A program made the translations under genes and the position numbers. The notes under the pieces are model-generated. The model saw only the letters and a list, made by a program, of their open reading frames with translations. It had not been told where the DNA came from and made no database searches. Below, piece by piece: positions 57,059 through 64,000 of a stretch of 64,000 bases of DNA. Within the stretch, counting starts at the first letter, position 1, and the number at the start of each line of letters is the position of its first letter. This DNA is from Bradyrhizobium lupini. Its GTDB lineage: Bacteria > Pseudomonadota > Alphaproteobacteria > Rhizobiales > Xanthobacteraceae. The stretch lies in assembly GCF_040939785.1 (NCBI RefSeq), contig NZ_CP162553.1:5289001-5353000 (forward strand), read 5' to 3'.

Positions 57059-60000
57059 GGGCTTCGCTCTCGATACTGGACAGAATGCGAAGCAGTCCGG
57101 ACAGCGGCGCATGGAGCCCCTCAGGCCGGTGGGACAGCTCGTACTCTACTTCCTCGAACGCTTGATCAAGCAGGAAAAACCTTAACAGGCCAGCCGCAGA
57201 TTGCGGATCTTCCGGCCACAGCCGCCGATCGGTCATGGCTTCGCGGTAGGCGGTGAGGAACGTCGCGGTGGTGCGCTCGCGCCATTCGTCGAGCGCAGCC
57301 GTGAGACGGCCCTGTTCGTCGGAGGCGCCCGTGAGCGCGCGGTGAAGCGCCGCGTTAACCGAAAGATCAATCGAGCGGATCAGGCCGGCAACGTCACGCG
57401 CCGCAGGCAGCTTGCGCCGCTTGTCGGCCAGCGGCAAACGCGGATCTCCGTCGAAGTCGATGATGAAGATATCGTCCTTCACAATCAGAGTTTGCCCGAG
57501 GCGGAAATCGCCATGATGACGGATGTTCAACCCGCCGAGCTCGGAAGGTAAGAGCGCGTTGAGCCGGCCGGACAGGGTCGCGCGCTCCGCGGCGAGCTGA
57601 TTGATCAGCGGTCGGTCCACCTCCCGCAGGCGGTCGGTGCTGGCGGCCAGCCGCTCGAAAACCCGCTCGGCCCGTGTCTCGAGCTCGGATGACCAGCGCT
57701 TGACGTGTGCGGAGCCAATGGGCTCCGGCGCGAGATCTCCGGGCTTTGCAGCGGCCAGAGCCACATGCAGCTCGGCGAGCCGTCGGCCGATCTGCGTAAT
57801 GAAGTGCAGATAGGGCGCTTGCTCCTGGGTCTCGCGGGGCATCTCGCCCGGTGGCAGCACCCGTTGCTCGTCGATATAGCGGTCGAGATAGCCCGCGGTG
57901 ACGCCCCAGCCGTCGCCCTGGTTCTCGACATAGGCGTGCAGCACGCCGACTGCGCTGCGACGGTCGTCTTCGACCAGCTCGACGCTGCCGAGCAGTGCCG
58001 GCGTATTGGCAAAGCGGGCGATCTCGGTGAGGTAGGAGCCGATCTCGATCTCGGGATTGATGCCGGCTTCGAGCTGACGATAGATCTTGGCGACATACTG
58101 GTTGTCGACCAGCGCGGTGCTGTTCGACTGCTCGATCGTGCGGATGCGTTCGGGCTCCTTGATGGTGTACTCGGCAAACCGGCTGGTCGCCTTGAACTCC
58201 AGCCGCAGATTGTTTTCTTCCACCACCAGGTTCTGCGACAGATTGCGCAGGAACAGGCCGATGAAGATCTGCTCGGTTGCCACGTCCAGCAGCGTCCCTT
58301 CGCGGGCCCCCTGACGCACGGCGGCGAGCGCCCTGGGATTGAAGCGTTCGCGGTCGAAGCGCACCCATTCGATCTGCATCGGCAGCACGTAGCGCGTGGT
58401 GACGTCGCCCTGCGCCGCCTCGAAGAACGCGATCCAGGGCCTGTTGTCGCCGATGTCGCAGAACGGCACCGCCGAGGTCAGCGTCGGCTTGATGTGCTTG
58501 GGATTGTGCTCCGGATACCAGCGCGTGCGCGACAGGAATCCCGGCAGCACCTCGTGCTCGAACACGCCGCGCTCGCGCGCCAGCGACACCCAGGTCGAGT
58601 TCACCGGCACCACCAGCGTCTCGAATTCGGGCACTGCGCGCGGCGTCACCGGCTCGGACTTGTCGCGCTCGGTGAGCTGGAACCAGTAGAAGCCATAGGG
58701 CCCCAGCGTGACCATGTAGGGCAGTTCGCCGATCGCCGGAAAACGCGTGCGGCCGAGCATCTCCTGCGGGATGCGGTCCTTCCAGGGCGACAGATCGAGC
58801 TCGGTCGCCTGGGCCGCGCGCGACAGATTGGCGACGCAGAGGATCACCTCGTCGCGGTACTGCCGGACATAGGCCAGCACGGCGCGGTTGGCCGGGCGGA
58901 TGAAGGTCATGGTGCCGCGGCCGAAGGCGAGCGTCGATTTGCGCACCGAGATCAGACGCTTGGTCGCGCTGAGCAGCGAGGACAGGCTGCGCGACTGCGC
59001 CTCCACGTTCACCGATTCATAGCCGTAGACCGGATCCATGATCAGCGGCGCGTAGAGGCGGGCCGGGTCGCAGCGCGAGAAGCCGCCGTTGCGGTCCGGG
59101 CTCCACTGCATCGGCGTGCGCACGCCGTTGCGGTCGCCGAGATAGATGTTGTCGCCCATCCCGATCTCGTCGCCGTAGTAGATGATCGGCGTGCCGGGGA
59201 AGGACAGCAGCAGCGAGTTCATCAGCTCGATCTTGCGCCGGTCGTTGTCCATCAGCGGCGCGAGGCGCCGGCGGATGCCGACATTGATGCGGGCGCGCGG
59301 ATCGTTGGCGTAGGTGGTCCACAGATAGTCGCGCTCGACGTCGGTCACCATCTCCAGCGTCAGCTCGTCATGGTTGCGCAGGAACAGCGCCCATTGGCAG
59401 CTCGCCGGAATATCCGGCGTCTGGCGCAGAATGTCGGTGATCGGGAAACGGTCCTCCTGCGCGATCGCCATGTAGATGCGCGGCATCAGCGGGAAGTGAT
59501 AGGCCATGTGGCACTCGTCGCCGCGGCCGAAATATTCCTGCACGTCCTCCGGCCATTGATTGGCCTCGGCCAGCAGCAGCTTGCCCTTGGAGTAGGAATC
59601 CAGCTCGTGGCGGAGCCGCTTGATGATGGCATGCGTCTCGGGGAGGTTCTCGTTCGAGGTACCTTCGCGCTCGCAGAGATAGGGAATGGCGTCCAGACGG
59701 AAGCCGTCGACGCCGGCGTCCAGCCAGCGCTTCATCACCTGGATCAGCGCGCTGACGACGCGCGGATTGTCGAAATTGAGATCCGGCTGGTGCGAGAAGA
59801 AGCGGTGCCAGTAGAACGCGCCGGCCTCGTGATCCCAGGTCCAGTTCGACTTCTCCGTGTCGGTGAAGATGATACGGGTGCCCTGGTATTTCTGGTCGGT
59901 GTCGCTCCAGACATACCAGTTGCGGGCGCTCGAGCCTGCCGGGCTGCGGCGAGCACGCTTGAACCAATTGTGCTGGTCCGAGGTGTGGTTGACGACGAGC

Positions 60001-60344
60001 TCGGTGATGACGCGCAAGCCTCGCTTCTGGGCCTCCTGGATGAAGCGCTTGAAATCCTTCATCGTCCCGAAATCGGGATTGACCGAACCGTAGTCGGCGA
60101 TGTCGTAGCCGTCGTCGCGGCCGGGCGAGGGATAGAACGGCAGCAGCCAGAGCGCGGTGACGCCGAGCTCCTGGAGATAGGGCAGCTTCTCGGTCAGCCC
60201 GGCGAAGTCGCCGATGCCGTCATTGTTGCTATCGGCAAACGCCTTGACGTGAAGCTGATAGATAATGGCGTCCTTGTACCAGAGCTCGTCCACGATCTCG
60301 GCAGCCTCGGCTTTCTTGGTGTCGACGGAAGACAATACGTTCAT
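57051..60344 (-). CDS. treS: Trehalose synthase-maltokinase fusion (TreS-Mak)
   Basis: A 1097-residue fusion. The GH13 trehalose synthase (about 1-560) has [20 protein letters not shown], nucleophile in [12 protein letters not shown], Glu in [13 protein letters not shown] and [11 protein letters not shown]. The C-terminal maltokinase (about 600-1097) has the kinase core [20 protein letters not shown] followed by DFDGDP; the usual His in GDxHLGQ is Arg here. The enzyme isomerises trehalose to maltose and phosphorylates it to maltose-1-phosphate, the GlgE donor. [13 protein letters not shown] at 60344 is taken as the start; an upstream extension overlaps glgE. Confidence 0.95.
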   Translation of the reverse strand: MNVLSSVDTKKAEAAEIVDELWYKDAIIYQLHVKAFADSNNDGIGDFAGLTEKLPYLQELGVTALWLLPFYPSPGRDDGYDIADYGSVNPDFGTMKDFKRFIQEAQKRGLRVITELVVNHTSDQHNWFKRARRSPAGSSARNWYVWSDTDQKYQGTRIIFTDTEKSNWTWDHEAGAFYWHRFFSHQPDLNFDNPRVVSALIQVMKRWLDAGVDGFRLDAIPYLCEREGTSNENLPETHAIIKRLRHELDSYSKGKLLLAEANQWPEDVQEYFGRGDECHMAYHFPLMPRIYMAIAQEDRFPITDILRQTPDIPASCQWALFLRNHDELTLEMVTDVERDYLWTTYANDPRARINVGIRRRLAPLMDNDRRKIELMNSLLLSFPGTPIIYYGDEIGMGDNIYLGDRNGVRTPMQWSPDRNGGFSRCDPARLYAPLIMDPVYGYESVNVEAQSRSLSSLLSATKRLISVRKSTLAFGRGTMTFIRPANRAVLAYVRQYRDEVILCVANLSRAAQATELDLSPWKDRIPQEMLGRTRFPAIGELPYMVTLGPYGFYWFQLTERDKSEPVTPRAVPEFETLVVPVNSTWVSLARERGVFEHEVLPGFLSRTRWYPEHNPKHIKPTLTSAVPFCDIGDNRPWIAFFEAAQGDVTTRYVLPMQIEWVRFDRERFNPRALAAVRQGAREGTLLDVATEQIFIGLFLRNLSQNLVVEENNLRLEFKATSRFAEYTIKEPERIRTIEQSNSTALVDNQYVAKIYRQLEAGINPEIEIGSYLTEIARFANTPALLGSVELVEDDRRSAVGVLHAYVENQGDGWGVTAGYLDRYIDEQRVLPPGEMPRETQEQAPYLHFITQIGRRLAELHVALAAAKPGDLAPEPIGSAHVKRWSSELETRAERVFERLAASTDRLREVDRPLINQLAAERATLSGRLNALLPSELGGLNIRHHGDFRLGQTLIVKDDIFIIDFDGDPRLPLADKRRKLPAARDVAGLIRSIDLSVNAALHRALTGASDEQGRLTAALDEWRERTTATFLTAYREAMTDRRLWPEDPQSAAGLLRFFLLDQAFEEVEYELSHRPEGLHAPLSGLLRILSSIESEAHA

Positions 60345-60355
60345 GGCGTGCGCCC

Positions 60356-62302
60356 TTACGCCAGGCAGCGGAACAGCAGCGCCGGATCGCGCTCGGGATC
60401 GATACGCAACCTGATCCCGCCCCATTCGATGCGGGCCTGTTCGCCGGTGAGGAGGTTTTCGAGTGCCGACACATGGTGTCGCTGCCCGCCGGCGTCAACC
60501 GTGACGTCGCCGAGCGGCAACCAGAATTCGCGCACGTGGCACGAGAGCGCAACCACGGCCACGACGATGTTGGCCGGGTCGGTCGCTTCCTTGACGAAGG
60601 CGATCGTCTCGCCGTCTTCGATGCCGAGGAAGCGCAGGTTCGCCGTCTGCTGAAGCGCAGCATTCTCGTTGCGGATGCGATTGATCTCCGTGATGTAGGC
60701 CTTGATGTGGCCGGGCTTGTTCCAGTCGCGCTGCTTGATCTGGTATTTCTCGGAGTTGAGATATTCCTCGCGGCCGGGGATCGCGTCGTGCTCCAGCAGC
60801 TCGAACCCGCTGTAGACGCCGTAATTGCCGGACAGCGTCGCCGCCAGCGCGACGCGCGATTTGAACGCCCATGTCTCGCCGCCCTGGAGATGATAGGGCA
60901 AAAGATCGGGCGTATTCACGAACAGGTTCGGCCGATAGAAGTCACGTTCGGGATAGCGCGTCAGCTCGCCGAGATATTGCTCCAGCTCCCACTTCGCCGT
61001 GCGCCAGGGGAAATAGCTGAACGATTGCGCAAAGCCGAGCTTGGCGAGGCCCTTCATCAGCTTCGGGCGCGCGAACGTCTTGGAAAACAGGATCACCTCG
61101 GGATGCCGGCGGCGGATGTCACGGATCAGCCACTCCCAGAAGGCGAGCGGCGCGGTGTCGTGATTGTCGATGGCGAAGATGGTGACGCCGTGGTCGATCC
61201 AGAACAGCATGGCGTCGCGAAACGCGTTCCACAGTCCAGCCCGGTCGACGGACGCGAAATCGGGGATGACGATATCGGAATAGGGCCCGTCAGCCGTCCG
61301 CACCGACCGATCCGGGCGCCATTTGAACCATTCCGGATGCTGCGTCAGCCACGGGTGGTCCGGCGAGCATTGCACGGCGAAGTCGAGCGCGAGTTCGAGG
61401 CCGTATTCCAGGCAGGTCGCGACCAGCGCGCGAAAATCCTCGATCGTGCCGAGTTCGGGGTGCAGCGCGTCGTGCCCGCCCTCGATGGCGCCGATCGCAT
61501 AAGGCGAGCCGGGATCGCCGTCGCCCGCCACCGGCATGTTGTTGCGGCCCTTGCGCCGGGTGCGGCCAATGGGATGGATCGGCGTGAAGTACAGCACGTC
61601 AAAGCCCATCGCGGCGATGTCGGGCACGCGCGCGATGCAGTCGCGGAGCGTGCCATGCTGTCCTGGCACCACGCTCTGGCTGCGCGGCATCATCTGATAC
61701 CAGGCGCCGAAGCGTGCCTTGTCGCGGTCGACGAACAGTGGGAATAGCGCCGAGCGCGTGAGATCAGGCCGCAACTGGCTCTCGGCCATGGCTGCGCCGA
61801 GCTCGGTTGCCAGCAGCGGGGCAACGTCGCCGGTCTGAAGATAGTCCTCGCATCGCCTGACGATGACGGCGGCGGCGTCCTGCTGCGCGCCATGCGCCTT
61901 GGTCAAAAGGCCGGCGCCCTCGATCGCATCGAGCGTGACGTCGGCACCGGAGCGCTGCTTGCGCGCGACCGCGTGCGACCAGGTGGCGAATTCGTCGGTC
62001 CAGGCTTCGATCGCATAGACATATTTGCCGGGCTCGACGGGTGTGAACGCGCCGGACCAGCGGTCATTGCCGTGAGGGATCATCGGCTCGCTCTGCCATT
62101 CGCGGTCCTGCTCCTGTCGCCAGATCAGCGCTGCGCCGATCACGGCGTCGCCGTCCCGGTAGATGTCGGCCCAGACCTCGACCGGTTCGCGCGCGATCCG
62201 CTTCACGGGGAAGCGCCCGCCGTCGATCAGGGGATAGACGTCCTCGATGAGGAAAGTGCTGCCGGCTGCGGCACTCTCGACAGTTTGAATTGTCTTGTTC
62301 AC
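60356..62302 (-). CDS. glgE: GlgE-like maltosyltransferase homologue with altered active site
   Basis: About 648 residues from GTG 62302. The GlgE N-terminal domain ([39 protein letters not shown]) and barrel ([25 protein letters not shown]-type [20 protein letters not shown]) are clear. The usual GH13 motif FRVDNPHTKP is [10 protein letters not shown]: the nucleophile Asp stays but the near-invariant Arg is Ala. The usual LAEAFTRP is FSKTFARP, so the acid/base Glu is Lys. Transfer from maltose-1-phosphate by the known mechanism is doubtful. The start is uncertain: an ATG at 62316 would give MASP before VNKTIQ if one base were missing. Confidence 0.85.
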   Translation of the reverse strand: MNKTIQTVESAAAGSTFLIEDVYPLIDGGRFPVKRIAREPVEVWADIYRDGDAVIGAALIWRQEQDREWQSEPMIPHGNDRWSGAFTPVEPGKYVYAIEAWTDEFATWSHAVARKQRSGADVTLDAIEGAGLLTKAHGAQQDAAAVIVRRCEDYLQTGDVAPLLATELGAAMAESQLRPDLTRSALFPLFVDRDKARFGAWYQMMPRSQSVVPGQHGTLRDCIARVPDIAAMGFDVLYFTPIHPIGRTRRKGRNNMPVAGDGDPGSPYAIGAIEGGHDALHPELGTIEDFRALVATCLEYGLELALDFAVQCSPDHPWLTQHPEWFKWRPDRSVRTADGPYSDIVIPDFASVDRAGLWNAFRDAMLFWIDHGVTIFAIDNHDTAPLAFWEWLIRDIRRRHPEVILFSKTFARPKLMKGLAKLGFAQSFSYFPWRTAKWELEQYLGELTRYPERDFYRPNLFVNTPDLLPYHLQGGETWAFKSRVALAATLSGNYGVYSGFELLEHDAIPGREEYLNSEKYQIKQRDWNKPGHIKAYITEINRIRNENAALQQTANLRFLGIEDGETIAFVKEATDPANIVVAVVALSCHVREFWLPLGDVTVDAGGQRHHVSALENLLTGEQARIEWGGIRLRIDPERDPALLFRCLA

Positions 62303-62333
62303 GGTGATGCCATTGACAAGAAAGCAGGAGCCC

Positions 62334-62407
62334 GTTTCCCTTGCCGGGAACCTACGCTTGATACCACTATAGAAAGCCGCTTGTGTGTCATTGGTTCCCT
62401 GGGGAAC
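62334..62407. promoter_or_regulatory. Two related inverted repeats in the glgE-malQ divergent spacer
   Basis: GTTTCCC-N5-GGGAAC (62334-62351) and GTTCCC-TG-GGGAAC (62394-62407) are dyads of the same half-site about 43 bases apart. They lie in the 204-base region between the divergent glgE and malQ starts, so a dimeric regulator could bind both and control the two directions. No regulator gene for them is in the window. Confidence 0.45.
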
Positions 62408-62506
62408 GGCAGGCGCGGCTCGCGAGTTAACCCTGACTAACCTCTTCCGCGACCTCGTTAAAATCGATGCCCCCGGCCACAAAATGGCCTGCAAGCTGCG
62501 TGCCGA

Positions 62507-64000
62507 ATGGATCTTTTAGCTCAAGCCCGGATCAAGGGCGTTCAATCCGAATTCGTCGATGCCCTCGGAAAGCTGCGGGTCACCGATCCCGTGGCCCTCA
62601 AATCCATCCTCGACGCCTTGCCGGAAAAACGGGTTTACCGCTTCGTCAGCGGGCCTGTGGTGGTACGCGCCTTGGGCCATCCGCGCACCGAATTGGTGAC
62701 GATCGGTGCGCCGCCGCTCAAATGGAAGATGACCGGCAACGGCAATTTGATCGCGCAAGGTGAGACGCGCGAGCCCGTGATTGCCTGGCCGGCCGGCCTG
62801 CCGCTCGGCTATCACCGGCTGACGCTGACGGATGCCGGAGGCGTGACGGAAGAGGTGCCGATGATCGTGGCGCCGGAGCGGGCCTTCGGCGGCGATTTCG
62901 ACCGGGGCTGGCTGCTTGCCGTGCAGCTCTACAGCGTCCGCTCGGACCGCAATTGGGGCATCGGCGATTTCACCGACCTCGCCGGTCTGGTCCGGCTCGC
63001 GAAGCAGTTGGGCGCCGACGGCGTCGGGCTCAATCCCCTGCATGTGTTGTTCGATGACCATCCGGCCGATTGCAGCCCCTATTCGCCGAACAGCCGGCTG
63101 TTTCTCAATCCGCTCTATATCGACGTCGAGGCGATCCCGGAATTTTCCCCCGACCTCGTCCCCGATGCGGCCGCGACCGCCGCGCGGCTCCGCGACGGTG
63201 ATCGTGTGCCCTATCCGGACATGGCGGCCTTGAAATGGTTGGCCTTGCGTGCCGCCTTCGACAGCTTCGTGAAAACCGCGAGCGGCGTCCGCCGCAACCA
63301 GTTCGACGCCTTCCGGGCGGCTCGCGCGCCGCTGTTGTCCCGTTTTGCCTGCTTCGAGGTGCTACGCCATCGCTTTGCGGCGCCGTGGTGGGAATGGCCG
63401 CAGGAATGGCAACAGCTGGATGAGACGAAATGCGCCGAGCTGCGCAACGGCCCGGACAAGCACGAGGTCGAGTTCGTCGAATTCGTGCAATGGACCGCCG
63501 ATAGCCAGTTGCATGCGGCCAAGGAGCTGGCCGGCCAGCTCGGCATGCGGGTCGGGCTCTATCTTGACGTTGCCGTCGGCGTGCAGTCGAACGGCTTCGA
63601 TGCTTGGAACGAACAGGGGGCGATCTCCCGTCATCTCGCCGTCGGCGCGCCGCCGGACGTGCTCAATACCATTGGCCAGGATTGGGGCTTGGCCGGCTTC
63701 AATGCCGGCGGCCTGGAGGCGCAATCCTTCGTGCCATTCGCCGATATGCTCGCGGCTTCGATGCGCCATTCCGGAGCCATCCGTCTCGATCACGTGCTCG
63801 GCTTGAAGCGGCTTTATCTGGTGCCGCGCGGCTTCAAGCCCGACAACGGCGCCTATGTGCAGATGCCGTTCGAGGCGCTGCTGGCGACCGTGGCGCGGGA
63901 GAGCGCGGCCCATAAGTGCATTGTGATCGGCGAGGACCTCGGCACGGTGCCGGAAGGTTTTCGCGAGACCATGCAGGATTTCGGCATCTGGTCCTACCTC
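62507..64000 (+). CDS. malQ: 4-alpha-glucanotransferase, N-terminal part (runs off the window)
   Basis: The frame from ATG 62507 is open to the end of the window (498 codons with no stop). The N-terminal MDLLAQARIKGVQSEFVDAL is the extended MalQ type. The GH77 barrel shows VQLYSVRSDRNWGIGDFTDL, GLNPLHVLFDDHPADCSPYS and GVQSNGFDAWNEQGAIS, with nucleophile Asp in AIRLDHVLGLKRLYLVP and the Glu in CIVIGEDLGTVPEGF. It rearranges maltodextrins so that GlgX and glycogen-degradation products can be reused. It is divergent from glgE. Confidence 0.95.
   Translation, partial: MDLLAQARIKGVQSEFVDALGKLRVTDPVALKSILDALPEKRVYRFVSGPVVVRALGHPRTELVTIGAPPLKWKMTGNGNLIAQGETREPVIAWPAGLPLGYHRLTLTDAGGVTEEVPMIVAPERAFGGDFDRGWLLAVQLYSVRSDRNWGIGDFTDLAGLVRLAKQLGADGVGLNPLHVLFDDHPADCSPYSPNSRLFLNPLYIDVEAIPEFSPDLVPDAAATAARLRDGDRVPYPDMAALKWLALRAAFDSFVKTASGVRRNQFDAFRAARAPLLSRFACFEVLRHRFAAPWWEWPQEWQQLDETKCAELRNGPDKHEVEFVEFVQWTADSQLHAAKELAGQLGMRVGLYLDVAVGVQSNGFDAWNEQGAISRHLAVGAPPDVLNTIGQDWGLAGFNAGGLEAQSFVPFADMLAASMRHSGAIRLDHVLGLKRLYLVPRGFKPDNGAYVQMPFEALLATVARESAAHKCIVIGEDLGTVPEGFRETMQDFGIWSYL

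Noticed and set aside
57705..60653. A 982-codon plus-strand open frame antisense to treS
   Set aside because: It mirrors the treS codon phase in GC-rich DNA; the translation has no recognisable domain, while the minus strand encodes a complete TreS-maltokinase.

Overview
The window reads as chromosomal DNA of a Bradyrhizobium-like alphaproteobacterium (Rhizobiales). The evidence is the high GC with GC-rich third positions, several families of short palindromic repeats, many solute-binding-protein transporters and acyl-CoA enzymes, a ROSE-type heat-shock leader before a class A small heat-shock gene, kdp, divergent ku/ligD, and a glycogen/trehalose cluster of rhizobial type. This assignment is inference from gene content; no rRNA or other marker gene is present.

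Layout. 1-7218: uptake and catabolism of an unidentified amino-acid or polyamine-like compound (DadA-like oxidase end, PotD/B/C-like binding protein and two permeases, a ThDP enzyme, a second FAD oxidoreductase, an Asp/Glu-racemase-like protein). 7543-13268: a split ThDP decarboxylase with an SDR on the plus strand; on the minus strand an orphan LivK-type binding protein, an FAD dehydrogenase and an IclR regulator. 13615-24673: an MHS-type transporter, then a complete ABC importer running into a three-subunit molybdenum hydroxylase and an amidase, probably one catabolic operon. 24752-27106: heat-shock module (ROSE-like thermometer, small HSP, two small proteins, DegP/HtrA-type protease). 27212-33647: LysR regulator, FAH-family protein with a putative Tat leader, CitE-like lyase, MaoC hydratase, acyl-CoA dehydrogenase and acyl-CoA synthetase, resembling an itaconate/C5-dicarboxylate route. 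33681-34316: upp. 35288-43634: kdp potassium system with a strong leader hairpin, a 27-residue membrane microprotein, kdpFABC and kdpDE. 43853-47533: ku and ligD (NHEJ), divergent around an inverted repeat. 47637-48295: DUF3309-like and PHA-granule-family small proteins. 48299-64000: glycogen/trehalose cluster, treY-treZ-glgX-glgB-treS/maltokinase-glgE on the minus strand, with malQ divergent and running off the right edge.

The glycogen cluster encodes both TreYZ (glucan to trehalose) and TreS-maltokinase (trehalose to maltose-1-phosphate), plus branching, debranching and 4-alpha-glucanotransferase enzymes. Its GlgE homologue lacks the GH13 acid/base Glu and the near-invariant Arg, which is the most surprising single observation in the window.

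A caution on the sequence: at least six otherwise well-conserved genes (ThDP enzyme, MFS transporter, LysR, acyl-CoA synthetase, the 34.5-35.0 kb protein, kdpB), and probably also the IclR gene, are each broken by single-base indels. So many in one window, including in kdpB, suggests residual assembly errors as much as real pseudogenes.
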